Source of the DNA: an uncultured Lachnospiraceae bacterium
Lineage (GTDB): Bacteria; Bacillota; Clostridia; Lachnospirales; Lachnospiraceae
Direction: 5' to 3'
NCBI GenBank assembly: GCA_947175035.1
Contig: CAMWLG010000033.1
Location: 1-35,767 of the forward strand
Length of the DNA: 35,767 bases
Under the pieces are notes generated by a model. It worked only from the letters and a program-made list of their open reading frames with translations, did not search any database and was not told the origin of the DNA. Position numbers and translations under genes: made by a program. This document shows, in pieces, positions 32,651-35,767 of the stretch; within the stretch, counting starts at the first letter, position 1, and each line of letters begins with the position of its first letter.

Positions 32651-33502
32651 ATGTTGGAGATAAAGCATTTGGAAAAGCATTACAAGGATTTTCATCTGGA
32701 CTGTACAATGAATGTGCAGTCGGGACGAATCACCGGCTTGATCGGGCAAAACGGCGCCGGCAAAACCACAACCCTCAAGGCGGCTTTGGGGTTGATCCGG
32801 CCTGACGGCGGGCAGATCCGTCTGTTTGGCAAGCCTTTGGAGAGCTGCGGGGTGAAGGAGAAACAGATGGTGGGTGTGGCGCTCTCGGATTCCGGATTCT
32901 CTGCATATCTGTCCATCAAAAATATCGTGCCTGTGCTAGATGCGATGTACGAAGATTTTGACAGGGAGGATTTCCTGAGAAAATGCAAACAGTTTGATCT
33001 TCCAATCAACAAGAATATTAAGGAGTTTTCCACGGGGATGAAGGCAAAGCTGAAAGTCCTTGTGGCGCTGTGCCACAGGGCAAAACTCTTGATTTTGGAT
33101 GAGCCTACCGCGGGTTTGGACGTGGCGGTGAGGGATGATATCCTGACCATGTTCAGGGAGTTTATGGAGGAGGATGAGGATCGGGCGATTCTGATCAGTT
33201 CCCATATTTCCTCGGATTTGGAATCCCTGTGTGATGATTTTTATATGATGCAGGATGGCAGGGTAATATTGCACGAGGAATCCAATGTGCTTTTGGGCGA
33301 GTATGCATTACTGAAGGTGGACGAGGCGCAGTACAAGTCGATGGACAGACAATATATTTTAAGGCGGAAAAAGGAGCCCTATGGCTATTTGTGCCTGACA
33401 AACCAGAGGCAGTTCTATCTGGAGAATTGTCCGGGGATAATCGTGGAGAAGAGCGGCTTGGATGAATTAGTATTGATGATGATACGGGGGGAAGCGGTAT
33501 GA
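32651..33502 (+). CDS. ABC transporter ATP-binding protein (GntR operon)
   Basis: The 283-residue ATPase has Walker A GQNGAGKTT, Walker B LLILDEPTAGLDVA and H-loop LISSHISSD. The signature is altered to FSTGMKAKLK from the usual LSGGQ form, as is common in the small exporters found with YtrA regulators. The C-terminal 70 residues are specific to this group. The frame reaches back to 32621, inside the GntR gene, but ATG 32651 (MLEIKHLEKHYKDF), following GGAGG and AGGAA, is the start. Its end overlaps the permease start as ATGA. It energises the permease encoded next. Confidence 0.93.
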   Translation: MLEIKHLEKHYKDFHLDCTMNVQSGRITGLIGQNGAGKTTTLKAALGLIRPDGGQIRLFGKPLESCGVKEKQMVGVALSDSGFSAYLSIKNIVPVLDAMYEDFDREDFLRKCKQFDLPINKNIKEFSTGMKAKLKVLVALCHRAKLLILDEPTAGLDVAVRDDILTMFREFMEEDEDRAILISSHISSDLESLCDDFYMMQDGRVILHEESNVLLGEYALLKVDEAQYKSMDRQYILRRKKEPYGYLCLTNQRQFYLENCPGIIVEKSGLDELVLMMIRGEAV

Positions 33503-34155
33503 AAGGATTGTTGATAAAGGATTTAATGCTCTTGAAAAGACAAAAAGCAACGCTTGTGATGATTGTATTTTTTGTCATTTTTCTATCTGTAAACAATACG
33601 CTGCCATCTGCCGGAATTGTAGCATATGTCGCTGTATTTTTTACCATGTTGGCGATCAGCAGTGTCAGCTATGACGAGTTTGATAATGGATATGCTTTTC
33701 TATTTACATTGCCAATTACCATCAAGACTTATGTGCTGGAAAAATATCTCTTTGCGTTGCTGGCGGTATGCGGCTCCTGCCTGCTCTCAGGGGGATTTCT
33801 GTTCATCGGGGGACAGGGAGCGCAAGAAGAGGGATTTATGGGCTTTGTCGCTGGTTTTGGACTGATGATGTTTTTGTTGATCGCAGTGATGATGCCGTTA
33901 CAGCTAAAATTTGGGGTTGAGAAGAGTCGACTGATGGGGCTTTTGCTTGGCATTCTGGGAGGAGGCGTCGGAGTGCTTTGCATGACAAGTTTTCGTCAAA
34001 GCGGCAGATTGGAGGATGTAATAGATACATTACAGGCAATGGAAGGGCAATTGAACGGGGGTGTCTTGGCATTTTTTGGAGTTTGTCTTGTAATCCTTGC
34101 CTATCTTGTATCGATTATGGTCAGTATCCACATTATGAAGAGAAGGGATTTTTAA
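33499..34155 (+). CDS. ABC-2-type permease (GntR operon)
   Basis: The 218-residue protein has six hydrophobic segments (about 18-36, 40-58, 82-100, 112-132, 145-165 and 188-210) and no signal peptide, the profile of the small ABC-2 permeases that pair with YtrA-regulated ATPases. MKGLLIKDLMLLKRQK is the familiar short cytoplasmic start, with the YDEFDNGYAFLFTLPIT motif after the second segment. The ATG overlaps the ATPase stop by 4 bp. The set probably exports a toxic amphiphile or lipid-targeting antibiotic, but the substrate is inferred only from the family. It closes the operon. Confidence 0.9.
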   Translation: MKGLLIKDLMLLKRQKATLVMIVFFVIFLSVNNTLPSAGIVAYVAVFFTMLAISSVSYDEFDNGYAFLFTLPITIKTYVLEKYLFALLAVCGSCLLSGGFLFIGGQGAQEEGFMGFVAGFGLMMFLLIAVMMPLQLKFGVEKSRLMGLLLGILGGGVGVLCMTSFRQSGRLEDVIDTLQAMEGQLNGGVLAFFGVCLVILAYLVSIMVSIHIMKRRDF

Positions 34156-34227
34156 GGATTTTGCGGTAGCGGTAGAACTTCCCAATATTTTATGGCTGCA
34201 TATATTGTATGTGAGACCAAAAAGCTG

Positions 34228-34249
34228 ATCTGTGCATGCCCGCACAGAT
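34228..34249. other. 8-bp perfect hairpin just upstream of the GH18 gene
   Basis: ATCTGTGC (34228-34235) pairs with GCACAGAT (34242-34249) around a 6-base loop. On the plus strand no T run follows, so it does not look like a terminator for the ABC operon; on the minus strand TTTTT begins five bases after the stem, but no minus-strand gene needs it. It could shape the 5' leader of the GH18 mRNA, or be a binding palindrome. Confidence 0.4.
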
Positions 34250-34271
34250 GCGGCACAGAAAAGAGGTTACA

Positions 34272-35420
34272 ATGCAAATATATGTGGTACAGTGGGGAGA
34301 TAATGTGGATTCCATAGCGGAAACGACAGGAGTGTCGCCTTCTCAAATCATTTCTGACAATCAGTTGATTTATCCGTATGAGCTTGCCGTGGGGCAAGCT
34401 CTTTTGATTTCTGACGGGGAGAGGAATCCGGGGCGGAGCGTCTATGTCAGCGGATATGCATATCCCTTCATCAGCCCTTGGGTGTTGGAACAGACACTTC
34501 CCTATCTGTCGGAGCTTCCCGTTTTTTCTTATGGATTTACTTATTATGGGGAGCTGGTTGCGCCTAAGTGGGATGACCAGTGGATGATCGATGCGGCAAG
34601 ACAACAGGGGGTAATGCCTATTTTGACTTTGACCCCTCTGGGGGAGGATGGGAGATTTAATAACAATCTGATCAGCTCTGTGGTCAACAATCCTGCCTAT
34701 ATGGAGAATTTGATTCAAAATATGCTGATCCTGATGGATGAAAAGGGATATCAGGGTGTAGATATCGATTTCGAGTATATTCTGGCTGAAGATCGGAACG
34801 CATTTACAGATTTTGTGCGCAGGGTGGCAGACACGATGCGGGCAAACGGCTACCACACTTCGGTGGCTTTGGCTCCAAAGACCAGTGCGGATCAACAGGG
34901 GCTTTTGTATGCGGGCAAGGATTACGGCGCTTTGGGAGAGGCGGCGGATCATGTGCTGTTGATGACCTATGAATGGGGGTATACCTACGGCCCGCCCATG
35001 GCGGTAGCTCCCATCAATCAAGTGCGGCGGGTGGTGGAGTATGCTTTGACGGAGATCCCTGCGGAGAAAATTGATTTGGGAATTCCCAATTACGGATACG
35101 ACTGGCCCCTCCCCTATGAGCGGGGCGTGACAGCCGCAAGAACCATCAACAATATACAGGCAGTACGGATTGCCATTGAACAGGGGGCGGAGATTCAATT
35201 TGATGAAGTTGCCCAAAGCCCTTATTTTCGTTATACGGATGCCCAGACACAGATAGAGCATGAAGTGTGGTTTGAGGATGTGAGAAGTCTGCAAAAGAAG
35301 TTCGATCTGATGAACGAGTACAGTCTGCGCGGCTGTGGGTATTGGCAGATTATGCAGTGGTTTCGGGCAAACTGGCTGTTGCTGGAGGACAATTTTTATA
35401 TCATAAAAGAGAACTTCTAA
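34272..35420 (+). CDS. LysM domain plus GH18 glycosidase, spore-cortex-lysin type
   Basis: The N-terminal LysM module (about residues 1-45: IYVVQWGDNVDSIAETTGV and YPYELAVGQALLI) binds peptidoglycan. The GH18 barrel (about 60-375) has SYGFTYYGEL and the catalytic motif GVDIDFEYILAEDRNAF, with Glu as acid/base, and VLLMTYEWGYTYGPP. The layout matches YaaH/SleL-type N-acetylglucosaminidases that act on spore cortex, and there is no signal peptide, as is usual for that group. The first Asp of the chitinase DGxDxDxE motif is Gln here, as in many spore-type members. Upstream ATG 34236 is in frame, but ATG 34272 follows AAAAGAGG and starts at the LysM (382 residues). Substrate details are inferred. 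Confidence 0.9.
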   Translation: MQIYVVQWGDNVDSIAETTGVSPSQIISDNQLIYPYELAVGQALLISDGERNPGRSVYVSGYAYPFISPWVLEQTLPYLSELPVFSYGFTYYGELVAPKWDDQWMIDAARQQGVMPILTLTPLGEDGRFNNNLISSVVNNPAYMENLIQNMLILMDEKGYQGVDIDFEYILAEDRNAFTDFVRRVADTMRANGYHTSVALAPKTSADQQGLLYAGKDYGALGEAADHVLLMTYEWGYTYGPPMAVAPINQVRRVVEYALTEIPAEKIDLGIPNYGYDWPLPYERGVTAARTINNIQAVRIAIEQGAEIQFDEVAQSPYFRYTDAQTQIEHEVWFEDVRSLQKKFDLMNEYSLRGCGYWQIMQWFRANWLLLEDNFYIIKENF

Positions 35421-35427
35421 AAAATAA

Positions 35428-35456
35428 TTTACAGTTGTTTAATGCTACGATATTGT
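35428..35456 (+). promoter_or_regulatory. Possible promoter for the secreted CBM2-like gene
   Basis: TTTACA (35428-35433) and TATTGT (35451-35456) have a 17-base spacer in the 73-bp gap. The -35 has one mismatch and the -10 two. It lies just upstream of a strong AAGGAG ribosome binding site. Confidence 0.35.
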
Positions 35457-35493
35457 TTTGCCATTGTACAAAAAACATCAAGGAGAAAAGATA

Positions 35494-35767
35494 ATGAAAA
35501 ACAACTGCAAAAGAAAGATACAAAAAGCTATCTGCATGTTACTGACAGCCATATTGCTGGGAAACTCGATACCGATATCCAACGTTATGGCACAGACAAA
35601 CACCGCCCAACAAGGGGGATGGGATGGCGTCACTAGAGAGAAAGTATGGCAGGAGGATCGCTGCCGGATCACCTATTCGCTCACGGATCACTGGGCGGAC
35701 GGATACACGGCCGTGGTGACAATGGAAAACCTTTCCGACACCGCGATCGAGAACTGGCACGTGTCCT
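35494..35767 (+). CDS. Secreted protein with CBM2-like N-terminal module (3' end outside window)
   Basis: The frame is open to the window edge (about 91 codons). A typical signal peptide has basic KNNCKRKIQK, hydrophobic AICMLLTAILLGNSIPIS and a probable cleavage after VMA near residue 33. The mature part reads CRITYSLTDHWADGYTAVVTMEN and IENWHV, the pattern of family 2 carbohydrate-binding and related bacterial CBM2-like modules (hydrophobic strands with W and the N-x-S/T core). AAGGAG lies 8 bases before the ATG. It is probably a cell-surface or secreted polysaccharide-binding protein; the rest of the protein is not visible, and the CBM2 call rests on pattern only. Confidence 0.75.
   Translation, partial: MKNNCKRKIQKAICMLLTAILLGNSIPISNVMAQTNTAQQGGWDGVTREKVWQEDRCRITYSLTDHWADGYTAVVTMENLSDTAIENWHVS

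Noticed and set aside
34228..34249. Hairpin as terminator of the GntR-ABC operon
   Set aside because: No T run follows on the plus strand, and the next bases form the ribosome binding region of the GH18 gene.
34152..35294. A 380-codon open frame on the minus strand opposite the GH18 gene
   Set aside because: It lies fully antisense to a clear LysM/GH18 gene, has no recognisable domain and shows His/Ile-rich composition typical of antisense translation.

Overview
The window looks like chromosome of a low-to-moderate-GC, strictly anaerobic, probably spore-forming Clostridia member, most likely Lachnospiraceae. The evidence is a SpoIIIE-type translocase behind a TepA-like ClpP, a spore-lysin-type LysM/GH18 protein, Rex, the bifurcating NfnAB transhydrogenase, formate-THF ligase with FolD, strong GGAGG ribosome binding sites, and near-uniform gene direction. 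No rRNA, tRNA, CRISPR array, transposase, integrase or phage gene was seen.

Region 1 (1-10.7 kb, all +) is a closely packed housekeeping run: rex (5' end cut by the window edge), a coiled-coil protein, nnr (NAD(P)HX repair), alr, a MazF/EndoA toxin with no recognisable antitoxin, a CNNM/CBS-domain membrane protein, a YebC-family regulator, metY, a GtrB-like glycosyltransferase and its overlapping polytopic membrane partner. It ends at a good intrinsic terminator (10736-10766). A hairpin-rich repeated intergenic stretch (10774-10929) follows.

Region 2 (10.9-22.1 kb, all +) holds tepA-like clpP, spoIIIE/ftsK behind a near-consensus promoter, fhs-folD (one-carbon/folate), a zinc-ribbon/TPR/chitobiase-C-like membrane protein, nfnA-nfnB (electron bifurcation between NADH, ferredoxin and NADPH), a second zinc-ribbon membrane protein and rlmH.

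Region 3 (22.1-29.9 kb, all +) is more accessory. It has a large unrecognised exported protein, an OmpR/HK two-component system, and then a small A+T-rich island with two copies of a 73-74 aa membrane protein flanking a 103 aa PepSY-like protein, plus a 40 aa ORF. A terminator follows, then an ABC transporter (ATPase and two membrane proteins). The island sits exactly between the sensor system and the transporter.

Region 4 (29.9-35.8 kb) has nth, a MATE efflux gene on the minus strand (the only clear minus-strand gene), and a divergent GntR(YtrA-type)-ABC operon. The divergent intergenic region carries an 18-bp perfect inverted repeat placed over the forward promoter. A LysM/GH18 protein and the start of a secreted protein with a CBM2-like N-terminal module follow. 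The best candidates for something new are the divergent operator region, the small membrane-protein island, and the toxin without an antitoxin. Nothing amounts to a clearly complete novel multi-gene system on sequence reading alone.
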